64,000 nt of DNA from Glycomyces sp. NRRL B-16210 (GCF_000719515.1 NZ_JOGR01000013.1:62001-126000); one strand, 5' to 3'. Shown: positions 33,526 through 42,526, counted from the first letter of the stretch. Made by a program: numbers and translations. Notes: a model not told the origin generated them from the sequence alone.

Positions 33526-34665
33526 ATGACCGTCAAGGACACCGAAAGCCCCGACACCCCCGAGGTCAGCGGCACCCGCGCGGTCGCCTCGCAGTGGCGA
33601 CTGGTCTGGTGGGCCTTCAAGAAGCACCGGCTCGCGCTCATCTCCGCCTGGATCCTCGGGTTCATGATGCTGGTGATCGTGCTCTGCGAGTTCATCGCGC
33701 CGTTCGACAACCGCCACCGCGACTCGCAGTACACCACCGCCCCGCCGCAGGTCCTCAAGCTCTGGGACACCGACGGCGAGGACGGCTTCCAGTGGGGCCT
33801 GCACGTGGACGGCTACGTCTCCGAACAGGACCCCAGAAGCCTGCGGATCACCTACGAGGCCGACCCGAACGACCGGGTCGAGGTCGGCCTGTTCGTCAAG
33901 GGCGACGAGTACGAGCTCTTCGGGCTCATCCCGATGGACCGACACCTCATCGGCCCCAAGGAACACGGCGACCCGATGTACCTGTTCGGCACCACCACCG
34001 ACGGCCAGGACCTGCTCAGCCAGCTCGTCTACGCCACCCGCGTGTCCGCCTCGGTCGGCATTATCGGCGTCCTCCTGGCCTTCCTGCTCGGCATCGTGCT
34101 GGGGGCGATATCCGGCTACTTCGGCGGCTGGATCGACAACGTCATCCAGCGCATCATCGAGCTGTTCATGGCGGTGCCCTCCATCCCGCTGTGGCTCGGG
34201 CTCGCCGCCGCGCTCCCGGCCCAGATGAGTCCGGTGACCAGATACTTCATCATCACCACGATCCTGGCCCTCGTGGCCTGGACGGGCCTCGCCAGAGAAG
34301 TGCGCGGCAGGTTCCTGTCGATGCGCAACGAGGAGTTCGTGACCTCGGCGCTCCTGGACGGCTCGACCCGCCGCCGGGTCATGTTCCGCCACATGCTGCC
34401 CTCGTTCTCCTCGCACATCATCGCGGCGCTGAGCCTGTCGATCCCGAGCATGATCCTCGCTGAGACCGCCCTGTCGTGGCTCGGCCTGGGCCTGCGGCCC
34501 CCGGCCGTCTCCTGGGGCGTGCAGCTCCAGGACGCGAGCAAGTGGAGCGTCCTCTCGGGCGCGCCGTGGCTGCTCATCCCGGGCCTGGCCGTGGTGATCG
34601 TGGTGTTGGCGTTCAACTTCGTCGGCGACGGCATGCGCGACGCCGCCGACCCGTACAAGCATTAG
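33526..34665 (+). CDS. ABC importer permease, DppC/OppC type, with large external insert
   Basis: A 379-residue permease. The first helix (about 35-58) is followed by an approximately 100-residue external segment (about 60-160) before the conserved permease core, whose FGTTTDGQDLLSQLVYATRVS lies near 155. The EAA loop region is SMRNEEFVTSALLDGSTRRR near 270. Larger periplasmic inserts of this type occur in OppC proteins paired with oversized family 5 binding proteins. It starts 7 bp after the first permease. Confidence 0.92.
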   Translation: MTVKDTESPDTPEVSGTRAVASQWRLVWWAFKKHRLALISAWILGFMMLVIVLCEFIAPFDNRHRDSQYTTAPPQVLKLWDTDGEDGFQWGLHVDGYVSEQDPRSLRITYEADPNDRVEVGLFVKGDEYELFGLIPMDRHLIGPKEHGDPMYLFGTTTDGQDLLSQLVYATRVSASVGIIGVLLAFLLGIVLGAISGYFGGWIDNVIQRIIELFMAVPSIPLWLGLAAALPAQMSPVTRYFIITTILALVAWTGLAREVRGRFLSMRNEEFVTSALLDGSTRRRVMFRHMLPSFSSHIIAALSLSIPSMILAETALSWLGLGLRPPAVSWGVQLQDASKWSVLSGAPWLLIPGLAVVIVVLAFNFVGDGMRDAADPYKH

Positions 34666-34672
34666 GTGAGCG

Positions 34673-35698
34673 ATGTCTGAACCACTACTGGAGATCTCGG
34701 GGCTGCGGACCGGCTTCGACACCTACGACGGTCGCGTCGCCGCCGTCGACGGGGTCGACCTGACCGTCGAGGCCGGCAAGACCCTCTGCGTCGTCGGCGA
34801 GTCCGGCTGCGGCAAGTCGGTCACGGCCCGCTCCATCCTGCGCCTGGTCGAGGCGCCGGGCACGATCGAGGGCGGCACCATCACCTGGCGCGGCGGCGGC
34901 GAGGACGGCACCGAGGAGCCCTTCGACGTGCTCACCCTCGACCCCGGCGACAAGCGGCTCCAGCGGCTGCGCGGCGGCGACATCGGCATGATCTTCCAGG
35001 AGCCGGTCGCCTCCCTGCTGCCGCTGCGCACCGTCGGCGCGCAGCTCATCGAGGTCATCCGCATCCACACCGGCCTCGGCAAGAAGGCCGCCCGCGAACG
35101 GGCGATCCAGCTGCTCGACGAGGTCGGCATCCCCAAGCCCGCCGAACGCGTGGACGCCTACCCCTTCCAGATGTCCGGCGGCATGTGCCAGCGCGTCATG
35201 ATCGCGATCGCCCTGTGCGCCAACCCGTCCCTGCTCATCGCCGACGAGCCGACCACGGCCCTCGACGTCACCACCCAGGCGCGCATCCTCGACCTCATCC
35301 GCTCCCTCCAGGCCGAGCACGGCATGGCCGTCATGTTCATCACCCACGACCTCGGGGTCGTGGCCGAACTCGCCGACGAGGTCGCCGTCATGTACCTCGG
35401 CAAGGTCGTCGAGCGCGCCAGCGTCGAGGAGATCTTCGCCGACCCCAAGCACCCGTACACCAAGACGCTCCTCCAGTCGGTGCCGGTCCTCGGCCGCGAC
35501 CGGGGCCGGGACCTGCCCACCATCCCCGGGACCGTCCCCAACCCGCTGCACCGCCCGACCGGCTGCTCGTTCCACCCGCGCTGCTCCGAGGCCATCGCCG
35601 GGCGCTGCGACCTCGACGAGCCGCCCGAAGTGGACTTCGGGGGCGGCCGGACCGCCCAATGCGTCCTCTACGACCAGACCGAAGGAGTGCGGGCATGA
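34673..35698 (+). CDS. ABC importer ATPase, OppD/DppD type
   Basis: A 341-residue ATPase with Walker A GESGCGKSV near 43, the signature region as MSGGMCQRV (consensus LSGGxxQR), Walker B LLIADEPTTALD near 187, H-loop FITHDLG, and the C-terminal oligopeptide-type HPYTKTLLQSVP and Cys-rich CSFHPRCSEA tail. It powers import together with the next ATPase, which overlaps its stop (ATGA). Confidence 0.92.
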   Translation: MSEPLLEISGLRTGFDTYDGRVAAVDGVDLTVEAGKTLCVVGESGCGKSVTARSILRLVEAPGTIEGGTITWRGGGEDGTEEPFDVLTLDPGDKRLQRLRGGDIGMIFQEPVASLLPLRTVGAQLIEVIRIHTGLGKKAARERAIQLLDEVGIPKPAERVDAYPFQMSGGMCQRVMIAIALCANPSLLIADEPTTALDVTTQARILDLIRSLQAEHGMAVMFITHDLGVVAELADEVAVMYLGKVVERASVEEIFADPKHPYTKTLLQSVPVLGRDRGRDLPTIPGTVPNPLHRPTGCSFHPRCSEAIAGRCDLDEPPEVDFGGGRTAQCVLYDQTEGVRA

Positions 35699-36705
35699 GC
35701 GCCGAGGCCCCCGAGCCGATCCTCCAGATCAAGGACCTCCACGTCCGCTTCCCGGTGCAGCGCAACATGCTCGGCCGCGTCACCGTCGAGAACCACGCCG
35801 TCTCCGGTGTCGACCTCGACCTGCGCCCCGGCGAGACGCTCGGCCTGGTCGGCGAGTCCGGCTGTGGCAAGACCACCCTCGGGCGGACCATCGTCGGCGC
35901 CCAGCAGGCCACCAGCGGCTCGATCCTCTACGACGGCCACGACCTCACGCAGCTCAAGAACCGCGAGAAGGGCCGCTACCGCCGCCAGATCCGCATGGTC
36001 TTCCAGGACCCGTTCTCCTCGCTCAACCCGCGGATGACGCTGCGCCAGATCATCGGCGACCCGCTCGTCGCCACCGGCGAGGCCCGCGGCGCCGAACTCG
36101 AGGACCGCGTCGCCGACATGATGCGCCGCGTCGGCCTCAGCCCCGACTACATGGACCGCTACCCGCACGCCTTCTCCGGCGGCCAGCGCCAAAGGGTCAA
36201 CATCGCGCGGGCGCTCATCGTCAACCCCAAGCTCGTCGTCGCCGACGAGCCCGTCAGCGCCCTCGACGTCTCCGTCCGCGCCCAGATCCTCAACCTGCTG
36301 CGCGAACTCCAAGCCGACTTCGGCCTCACCTACCTGTTCATCTCGCACGACCTCTCGGTCGTGGAGAACATCGCCGACCGCGTCGCCGTCATGTACTTCG
36401 GCCGCGTCGTCGAACTCGCCGACACCGCCTCGCTCTACGAGAAGCCCTCGCACCCGTACACCGAAGCGCTCATGTCCGCGGTGCCGATCCCCGACCCCGC
36501 CCTGCGCGGGCGCGGCGGCCGCATCCTGCTGCCCGACGAGCTGCCCGACCCGGCGAACCCGCCGCCCGGCTGCGCGTTCGCCCGCCGCTGCCGCCACGCC
36601 GAGCCCGGCCGCTGCGACACCGGCACCGTCGACCTCGTGGACGGCACCCGCTGCGTCAGGCGCGACGAGCTTGACTTGCAGGGCATCGTCAAGGCAGAAT
36701 CCTAG
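35695..36705 (+). CDS. ABC importer ATPase, OppF/DppF type
   Basis: A 336-residue ATPase: Walker A GESGCGKTTLG near 57, signature FSGGQRQRVNIARAL near 162, Walker B LVVADEPVSALD near 182, H-loop FISHDLS, and a C-terminal HPYTEALMSAVP plus CAFARRCRHA Cys cluster. The ATG at 35695 overlaps the OppD-like stop. It completes a five-gene importer. Confidence 0.92.
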   Translation: MSAEAPEPILQIKDLHVRFPVQRNMLGRVTVENHAVSGVDLDLRPGETLGLVGESGCGKTTLGRTIVGAQQATSGSILYDGHDLTQLKNREKGRYRRQIRMVFQDPFSSLNPRMTLRQIIGDPLVATGEARGAELEDRVADMMRRVGLSPDYMDRYPHAFSGGQRQRVNIARALIVNPKLVVADEPVSALDVSVRAQILNLLRELQADFGLTYLFISHDLSVVENIADRVAVMYFGRVVELADTASLYEKPSHPYTEALMSAVPIPDPALRGRGGRILLPDELPDPANPPPGCAFARRCRHAEPGRCDTGTVDLVDGTRCVRRDELDLQGIVKAES

Positions 36706-36834
36706 GAGCCGCAGCCGGAAAGCGCTGTCAAAGGCGCGCCGGCACACCCCTTCCTGAACCCGACCGCGAACGGCCGGCGGCGCCCGCGCTCCGCCGGCCG
36801 CTCCGCACGAGCAACCGACAGCGAAGGAACCACC

Positions 36835-38823
36835 GTGCGCACCAACCGGAACGCCGACATCATCCCGCAAGTCGACGGCCTCGCCTACGGCGGCGACTAC
36901 AACCCCGAGCAATGGGACCGCGACACCTGGGACGAAGACCTCCGCCTCATGCACGAGGCCGGCGTCAACCTCGTCAGCGTCAACATCTTCGCCTGGGCCG
37001 GCATCAACCCCGCCCCCGACGTCTGGGACTTCACCCGCCTCGACGCCGTCATGGACCACCTCCACTCAGGCGGCATCCGCGCCGACCTCGCCACCGCCAC
37101 CGCCTCCCCGCCCCCCTGGTTCTCCCAGCGCCACCCCGAGACCCTCCCCGTCGACGCCGAAGGCCACCGCCTCCACTACGGCGCCCGCGCCGAATACTGC
37201 CCCAACGCCCCCGCCTACCAGGCCGCCGTCGTCGAGATGGCCTCACGCCTCGCCGAGCGCTACGCCGACCACCCCGCCCTCGCCATGTGGCACGTCGGCA
37301 ACGAGTACTACCGCTCCTGCTACTGCGACGCCTCCGCCACCGCCTTCCAGACCTGGCTCCAAGACCGCCACGGCGACCTCGACGGCCTCAACCACGCCTG
37401 GGGCACCACCTTCTGGTCCCAGACCTACACCGACTGGACCCAAGTCCTCCCCCCGCGCCAATGCGCCGAGACCCCCGCCCCCGGCCTCATCCTCGACTGG
37501 CGCCGCTTCTGCTCCGACGCCCTCCTGAAACTCTTCCGCTCCGAAGCCCAGGCCATCGAACAACACAGCCCCGACAAGCCCATCACCACCAACCTCATGG
37601 TCTCCGGCGACTTCGCCGTCCTCGACTACCACCGCTGGGGCCCCCACGTCACCGGACCCAACCGCCTCGTCGCCACCGACCACTACCTCATCCCCGACGG
37701 CCCCATCCCCTGGCCCGCCCAAGTCGCCTTCGGCGCCGACGCCTCCCGCGGCCTCGCCGGCGGCGACCCCTGGCTCCTCATGGAGCAGGCCTCCAACTCC
37801 TCGGCCTGGCGCCGCGGCTACTTCGCCAAGAAACCCGGCGACCAGCTCCGCCACTCGCTCTCCTATGTGGCCCGAGGCTCCGAAGGCGCCATGTTCTTCC
37901 AATGGCGCGCCTCCCGCTACGGCGCCGAGCGCTACCACTCGGCCATGCTGCCCCACGGCGGCACCGACTCCCGCGTCTGGCGCGAGATCACCGCCTTCGG
38001 CGCCCAGCTCAAGCGCATCGCCGAAGTCAAAGGATCAGCGGTGGAGTCGCGCGCGGCGATCCTCCTCGACTTCGAGTCCGTCTGGGCCTCCGACACCCCC
38101 GGCCAGCCCTCCGCCGACATGGGCGCCTACCCCGAACTGCGGCGCTGGCACTCGGCGCTGTGGCACCGCGGCGTCACCGCCGACCTCGTCGACCCCTCCT
38201 GGGACCTCGACCGCTACGCGTACGTCTTCGCCCCGTCCCTGTACCTCCTCGACGACGACGCGCACCTGCGCGCCTACGTCGAGCAGGGCGGCACACTCGT
38301 CGTCGGCCCCTACTCCGGCGTCGTGGACCGCAACGACCACGTCCACCCGGGCCTGCCCGGCGCGCTGCGGGACCTCATCGGCGTCCGCGTCGAGGAGTTC
38401 GTCCCGGTTCCCAAGGGCGACAAGGTCGCCCTCGACGACGGCACCGAAGGCCAGACCTGGACCGAGGTCGCCCACGCCCTCGACGCCGAAGTGGTCGCCT
38501 CCTTCGCGGACTACCCGGGCACGGCCGCGGTCTTCCGCCGCAGCCTCGGCCGCGGCGAGGTCTGGTACCTCTCGACGCGCCCGGTCGACCTCGACCCGCT
38601 CTTCGAGCGCATCGGCCTCGCACCGGATTTCCCGGGTGTGCCCACCGGTCTCGAACTGGTCCGCCGCAAGCACGAGGACGGTCGCTCCTACGTCTTCGCG
38701 ATCAACCACACCGACGATCCGCATCCGGTCCCCGCGACCGGCACGGACCTCCTCACCGGCACGGCCTGGACCCCCGATCGAGACCTCGACCCCGGCGAGG
38801 CGGCGGTGATCAGCGAGCGGTGA
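36835..38823 (+). CDS. Beta-galactosidase, glycoside hydrolase family 42
   Basis: A 662-residue intracellular GH42 enzyme (no signal peptide). The acid/base is Glu157 (WHVGNEYY) and the nucleophile Glu317 (LLMEQASN). The N-terminal catalytic barrel, trimer-forming middle domain and C-terminal beta domain appear complete. The zinc cluster usual in this family is altered: Cys122, Cys162 and Cys164 are present, but the fourth position is Ser167 (SCYCDAS). It hydrolyses terminal beta-galactosides or related oligosaccharides brought in by the adjacent importer. GTG start with GAAGGA upstream. Confidence 0.9.
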   Translation: MRTNRNADIIPQVDGLAYGGDYNPEQWDRDTWDEDLRLMHEAGVNLVSVNIFAWAGINPAPDVWDFTRLDAVMDHLHSGGIRADLATATASPPPWFSQRHPETLPVDAEGHRLHYGARAEYCPNAPAYQAAVVEMASRLAERYADHPALAMWHVGNEYYRSCYCDASATAFQTWLQDRHGDLDGLNHAWGTTFWSQTYTDWTQVLPPRQCAETPAPGLILDWRRFCSDALLKLFRSEAQAIEQHSPDKPITTNLMVSGDFAVLDYHRWGPHVTGPNRLVATDHYLIPDGPIPWPAQVAFGADASRGLAGGDPWLLMEQASNSSAWRRGYFAKKPGDQLRHSLSYVARGSEGAMFFQWRASRYGAERYHSAMLPHGGTDSRVWREITAFGAQLKRIAEVKGSAVESRAAILLDFESVWASDTPGQPSADMGAYPELRRWHSALWHRGVTADLVDPSWDLDRYAYVFAPSLYLLDDDAHLRAYVEQGGTLVVGPYSGVVDRNDHVHPGLPGALRDLIGVRVEEFVPVPKGDKVALDDGTEGQTWTEVAHALDAEVVASFADYPGTAAVFRRSLGRGEVWYLSTRPVDLDPLFERIGLAPDFPGVPTGLELVRRKHEDGRSYVFAINHTDDPHPVPATGTDLLTGTAWTPDRDLDPGEAAVISER

Positions 38824-38833
38824 CCGCGCGGCC

Positions 38834-39373
38834 TCAGAGGAACAACTGCGGCGCGAAGGCGACCGCGATGAACCGGCCGGCGCGGCCCGCGAAGCACACG
38901 AGGACGAACAGCGTGGTCCTGACCCGGGTACTGGCGATGTAGATGCTGGTCGCGAACAGCGGCGGCAGTCCCGTCAAGGAGCTGAGGAACAGGATCGGCA
39001 GCGTCAGCGCGGGCCGCGCGAGCAGCTCCGTGAGCCGCTTCCCGGCCGCCCCGAACGGCCTCCCCAGGCCCCGGAACCACCGCCGCACGGGACCGTCCGC
39101 GCGGTCGACGAGCTTGCGCGCCTTGCGTTCCGCGCGGCGCTTCTCGATCTTCTCGACCCATTCCCGCAGCCGCGCGGACCGGAGCGCACCGCGCGCCCCG
39201 AGGAAGATCACGGTCTTGCCCGCCGTCTGTCCCACCGCCGCGGCGACGCCAAGGCCCACCGCCCCGTACCCGGTGGTGGCGACGAGACCGATGAGATACG
39301 GCTCCACCGGCGTCACCGGCAAGAACGCGGACAGGAGGCCGGTCAGGCAGGTGACGAGGCAGGCGACGATCAC
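38834..39373 (-). CDS. VTT/DedA-like small membrane protein
   Basis: A 179-residue membrane protein. The N-terminal half holds FLPVTPVEPYLIGLVATTGYGAVGLG, which resembles the re-entrant region of VTT (DedA/VMP1-like) proteins. A basic cytoplasmic segment and C-terminal helices ending in FAGRAGRFIAVAF follow. Its GTG start overlaps the stop of the upstream phosphatidyltransferase (GTGA). DedA/VTT proteins are linked to lipid scrambling or flipping, so a shared lipid role is likely. Confidence 0.65.
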   Translation of the reverse strand: MIVACLVTCLTGLLSAFLPVTPVEPYLIGLVATTGYGAVGLGVAAAVGQTAGKTVIFLGARGALRSARLREWVEKIEKRRAERKARKLVDRADGPVRRWFRGLGRPFGAAGKRLTELLARPALTLPILFLSSLTGLPPLFATSIYIASTRVRTTLFVLVCFAGRAGRFIAVAFAPQLFL

Positions 39374-39984
39374 GCCGCTGCCGACTCCGACGCGAGCTGC
39401 CGGGCGACGGCCACGATCGAGACGACCTTGATCGCCGTGACCGCCACCGTCAAGGCGATGGGCCACAGCACCGTGGGGGAGAAGAGCACCAGGACCACGA
39501 GCCCGGCGGTGTTGAGCGCCTTGGCCGGCGGCGACCAGTTCCACCGGTAGACCCCGCGGTGGACCTCGTAGAAGTAATTCGGGCTGACGATGGGCCAGTA
39601 CAGGAACGCGAGGCTCAGCAGGCAGTCGATCACCATGAACTGCACCAGGAAGATCCCGAGCGGCACGGCCATGTCGGGCCGCAGCATCAGCAGCGCGGCG
39701 GCGCACAGCGAGGTGCACGCCCGGTCCGAGATGATGTCGAAGACCGCGCCGATGCGCGTCTCCTGCCCCAACCGCCGCGCGGTCCAGCCGTCGAGCATGT
39801 CGCCGATCCAATAGACCACGTACGCTGCCACCAGGAGCGGCACGCTCGCCTCGACAAGGGCGATGACCGCCAGCACGACCCCGGCGACCGTGCGAACAAG
39901 CGTGACCGCGTTGGGCACGGTGAGCAGCGATTCGATCGGGAATGATCGGACTGCGGTCGCCCGCGCGGCAGGTTGCTCGATCAT
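39370..39984 (-). CDS. CDP-alcohol phosphatidyltransferase family protein
   Basis: A 204-residue membrane enzyme with about six helices. The diagnostic motif DG-x2-AR-x8-G-x3-D-x3-D is complete (DGWTARRLGQETRIGAVFD followed by IISD, near residue 65), giving the two-metal active site. Such enzymes transfer a phosphatidyl group from CDP-diacylglycerol to an alcohol such as glycerol phosphate, inositol phosphate or another head group. Which alcohol cannot be told. It is coupled to the VTT-like gene. Confidence 0.87.
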   Translation of the reverse strand: MIEQPAARATAVRSFPIESLLTVPNAVTLVRTVAGVVLAVIALVEASVPLLVAAYVVYWIGDMLDGWTARRLGQETRIGAVFDIISDRACTSLCAAALLMLRPDMAVPLGIFLVQFMVIDCLLSLAFLYWPIVSPNYFYEVHRGVYRWNWSPPAKALNTAGLVVLVLFSPTVLWPIALTVAVTAIKVVSIVAVARQLASESAAA

Positions 39985-40174
39985 TCCACGTCCGCATTCA
40001 CCTCAGAGTTGCCCGTCGACGTGACATCCTATCGCCTTCCCACAAGCCCCCCGAGACCAAACACCCCCCAATGCCAACCCCCGCACATCCGACCACGCCC
40101 CGCCAAAAACCCACCCAAGAATCGCCGCACGCATTCCAACCGCAGCCAGACGGTCCTTCGAGCGTTGTTGCGAC

Positions 40175-40190
40175 CGCCCGCTTACGGGCG
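40175..40190 (-). terminator. Terminator of the Crp/nucleotidyltransferase cassette
   Basis: CGCCCG (40175-40180) pairs with CGGGCG (40185-40190) around CTTA, just past the stop of the minus-strand nucleotidyltransferase gene. The remaining stretch 39985-40174 is the upstream region of the phosphatidyltransferase and holds nothing else I can support. Confidence 0.55.
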
Positions 40191-40191
40191 T

Positions 40192-40797
40192 TCAGGCGGT
40201 CACGAGTTCTCCTTCTCGTGAAGTCCGCTCGCGGATCGGCGACAGCAGCGGCGGATTGGGAAAGAACGGACCGACCGCGTTGATCGCCCTGAGATCGGCG
40301 CGATCCTTCGGCCGGTCGAGGACCCGTTTGTAGGCCGCGACCTCCTGCATGGTGAAGTACCGGAGGCCTTCGTGGACGTCGGCGCCGTCTATCAGGCGGT
40401 CGGTCCTGCTGCCGGGCATGAACCAGTGGTCGCAGACTTCGATCCTACCTCCGCACAGCCTGGCCACCATGGCCCCGCTGACCTTGGTGCGCTCGAAGTA
40501 TCCGCGCCCTTCCCGCACGAGGTCCAGCGCTCGCTGCCAGGTCTTGCCTCGCGCGATGATGTCTATGTCGGACAGTCGTTTTCGATGCCCGGCGATCAGC
40601 AGCCGGGCACTTCCCGCGAGGACGAAGTCCGCGGGTTCGAACTGCTCTTCGAGAATGAGTTTCCAGACCAGCCGAATCAATTCGGCGCTGTCATAGGCCC
40701 TGTCGTGGGCACGAGCCACTTCGATGTCCTTCTCAATCTGACTTCGGGCATAGGATTCGCAGTGGTCGAAGGGATCATCCGTCTTTCTGACGGTCAT
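40192..40797 (-). CDS. Nucleotidyltransferase-fold protein
   Basis: A 201-residue protein with the minimal nucleotidyltransferase signature: a GS in VLAGSARLL near 68 followed by SDIDIIA (the D-x-D metal ligands, near 84), and a C-terminal YKRVLDRPKDRADLRAI segment common in AbiEii-like and related NTases. A third carboxylate may lie in GGRIEVCDHW. The target is unknown. The start (ATG 40797, or GTG 40818) lies inside the end of the upstream gene, so translation is coupled. It is the last of a three-gene minus-strand cassette headed by a Crp-like regulator. Confidence 0.6.
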   Translation of the reverse strand: MTVRKTDDPFDHCESYARSQIEKDIEVARAHDRAYDSAELIRLVWKLILEEQFEPADFVLAGSARLLIAGHRKRLSDIDIIARGKTWQRALDLVREGRGYFERTKVSGAMVARLCGGRIEVCDHWFMPGSRTDRLIDGADVHEGLRYFTMQEVAAYKRVLDRPKDRADLRAINAVGPFFPNPPLLSPIRERTSREGELVTA

Positions 40798-41005
40798 CCG
40801 GGAACGATTCCAGTACACCCAACGCGCGCAGGATCTCAGCGCGTTCGGGCGGTGCGGTGCTGTGGAGCGCTCGACGCATCCGTTCGGTTTTGGCGCGCTC
40901 CTTGAAAACAGTGCTGCGGTGGACGAACCACGCGCGGAACACCAGCGCGACTGGGGCCGCGACCAGGAGAAAGACCGTGAATGGCACTAGCTCTGAGTGA
41001 AGCAC
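40775..41005 (-). CDS. Small single-pass membrane protein
   Basis: A 76-residue protein with one N-terminal hydrophobic helix (about 8-24) and a basic, helical cytoplasmic part with HSTAPPERAEILRALGVL. GTG start, 6 bp after the Crp-like gene, and it overlaps the start of the nucleotidyltransferase gene. No family recognised. Its position suggests that it connects the regulator or the nucleotidyltransferase to the membrane. Confidence 0.55.
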   Translation of the reverse strand: MLHSELVPFTVFLLVAAPVALVFRAWFVHRSTVFKERAKTERMRRALHSTAPPERAEILRALGVLESFPDDRQKDG

Positions 41006-41011
41006 GGTCGG

Positions 41012-41692
41012 TCACCGCCTTAACGGAGGCGGGCGGTCGCGCGTGGCGAGCTGTTCGAGTGCCTTGAGATCATGGATGGTCACGTTCCCTCGGCCGGTCG
41101 AGAGGATCCGGAGTTCCTTCAGCCGTCTGAGGACTGCGGAGGCCGACTCGCGGGAGAGCCCGCTGAGCGAGCCGAGGTCCCGCTGCGTCACACCCGCGAT
41201 GTGCAGTCCCCCCGAGACCTCCTTGCCCAGATCGGCGTCGACCAGGCGCAGCAGGCCTTTGGCGATCTTGTTCTCGCTGCTCGTCACCGATTCCAATTGG
41301 GGGAGGTCCTTCGCGATGACCCGGTCGGCGAGGCGTCGCAGCATCGCTTGAGTGACGCGTCGGCTCGTCAAGACGAATTCCATCCACAGCTCACCCGAGA
41401 TCAGGTCGGCCTCGACCTCGTTCAGCGCGACCATGTCGGCGGATCGGGGCTTGCCGGTGAATGCGGCGAACTCCCCGACGAAGTGCCCGGGCTTGCAGAT
41501 GTACACGATGGCCCTTGGGTCACCGGTCACCGCCTTGACGTGTCCGCGTTGCAGGAACAGCACGAAATCCGAGGTGTCCCCCTCGCGCACCAGTGTGGTC
41601 CCTGCCGGATAGCTGACGCGGTGGCTCGCGGGCAGGAGCTGGTCGAGTTCCTCTTGTGTGAGGATTCCATCCGACTGTGTGGCGCTGGACAT
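41012..41692 (-). CDS. Crp/Fnr-family transcriptional regulator
   Basis: A 226-residue regulator. The N-terminal cyclic-nucleotide-binding fold (about 20-135) contains PAGTTLVREGDTSDFV and GHFVGEFAAFTGKPRSA; the GE...RSA core resembles the phosphate-binding cassette. The C-terminal winged helix has the recognition helix in GLSRESASAVLRRLKEL near 185. No Cys cluster is seen, so it is not an Fnr-type iron-sulfur sensor. A -10 box TACACT (41705-41700) ends 7 nt before the ATG, giving a leaderless mRNA. It leads the cassette with the small membrane protein and the nucleotidyltransferase. Confidence 0.85.
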   Translation of the reverse strand: MSSATQSDGILTQEELDQLLPASHRVSYPAGTTLVREGDTSDFVLFLQRGHVKAVTGDPRAIVYICKPGHFVGEFAAFTGKPRSADMVALNEVEADLISGELWMEFVLTSRRVTQAMLRRLADRVIAKDLPQLESVTSSENKIAKGLLRLVDADLGKEVSGGLHIAGVTQRDLGSLSGLSRESASAVLRRLKELRILSTGRGNVTIHDLKALEQLATRDRPPPLRR

Positions 41693-41793
41693 GCTTCTAA
41701 GTGTAAATTACGCAGAAGTCGCCCCCGAGACGGGAATGGGGTGTGTCGCGATCCGGACAACTCTTCGCGTCGTTCAGGCGCAGGTGCCCGAAT

Positions 41794-42477
41794 CTACGGC
41801 GTCGAGGGTTCCGGTTCTGCGGTCTCTGTCGGGTCCACTGGGTGGCGGATTCCTGGGTGGTTTTGGGGGAGTACCGCTTTGATGACCCAGCCGCTCGCTA
41901 TCAGGCACAGGATCAGCAGCGGCCACGACAAGGCCACTTGCAGCAGGCCTCCCGCCACCACCGCGAACTCCTCCTGCTCGCTGTTCCAGAACGGCGTGAA
42001 GACCGCCACCCGCACCAGGTACATCGCGACCCACAGCCACGAGGCCGCCGCATAAGCGCGCAGCAGGTCCGGGTCCCGCCGCCACCGCGTCTTCTGGCCC
42101 AGCAGCCCGCCGACGATCAGCCCCAGCAGCGGCCGCCGGAAGACGATGAACCCCGCCCACACCAGCGCGCTCGCGGCGTTGCTCACGATCCGCGGGAGCA
42201 GGATGTCCTGCGCCCGTCCGGTGTGGAGCACGATGAGCACCGCGACCGCGACGCTGAGCAGGCCGAGCACCACCGCCCGCGGCTTCTCGCGCCTCCGGAG
42301 CCGCACCGCCGCGATCGCGGCCGCCGACACCAGTGAGGCCGCTGCGCCCCAAGCGATCGAGTTCCCGGTCAGCAACCAGGTGAGGATGAACACCACGAGC
42401 GGGGCGGTGGCGTCGAAGGCTCCTCGCCTGCCGCCTAGTAGGCTGACGAGCGTGTCTTGCCGCACAGTATCGGACAA
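41794..42477 (-). CDS. DUF3159 family membrane protein
   Basis: About 227 residues with six or more hydrophobic helices and the DUF3159 pattern: LLGGRRGAFDATAPLVVF near the N-terminus, then RRPLLGLIVGGLLG and a YAAASWLWVAMYLVR segment. Function is unknown; members are widespread in actinobacteria. The start is uncertain: TTG 42477 with AAGGG seven bases upstream, or TTG 42498 further up. An iron-box-like sequence lies in the shared upstream region. Confidence 0.75.
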   Translation of the reverse strand: MSDTVRQDTLVSLLGGRRGAFDATAPLVVFILTWLLTGNSIAWGAAASLVSAAAIAAVRLRRREKPRAVVLGLLSVAVAVLIVLHTGRAQDILLPRIVSNAASALVWAGFIVFRRPLLGLIVGGLLGQKTRWRRDPDLLRAYAAASWLWVAMYLVRVAVFTPFWNSEQEEFAVVAGGLLQVALSWPLLILCLIASGWVIKAVLPQNHPGIRHPVDPTETAEPEPSTP

Positions 42478-42507
42478 CTCCCGACCCTTACCTCTCAACC
42501 CGTTACG

Positions 42508-42526
42508 CCAGGCAAGGCTACCCTAA
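42508..42526. promoter_or_regulatory. Candidate iron box between divergent genes
   Basis: The 19-mer here (core AGGCAAGGCTACCCTAA) matches 14 of 19 positions of the DtxR/IdeR consensus TTAGGTTAGGCTAACCTAA, counted by eye. It could serve either the DUF3159 gene or the gene at 42591. Confidence 0.4.
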
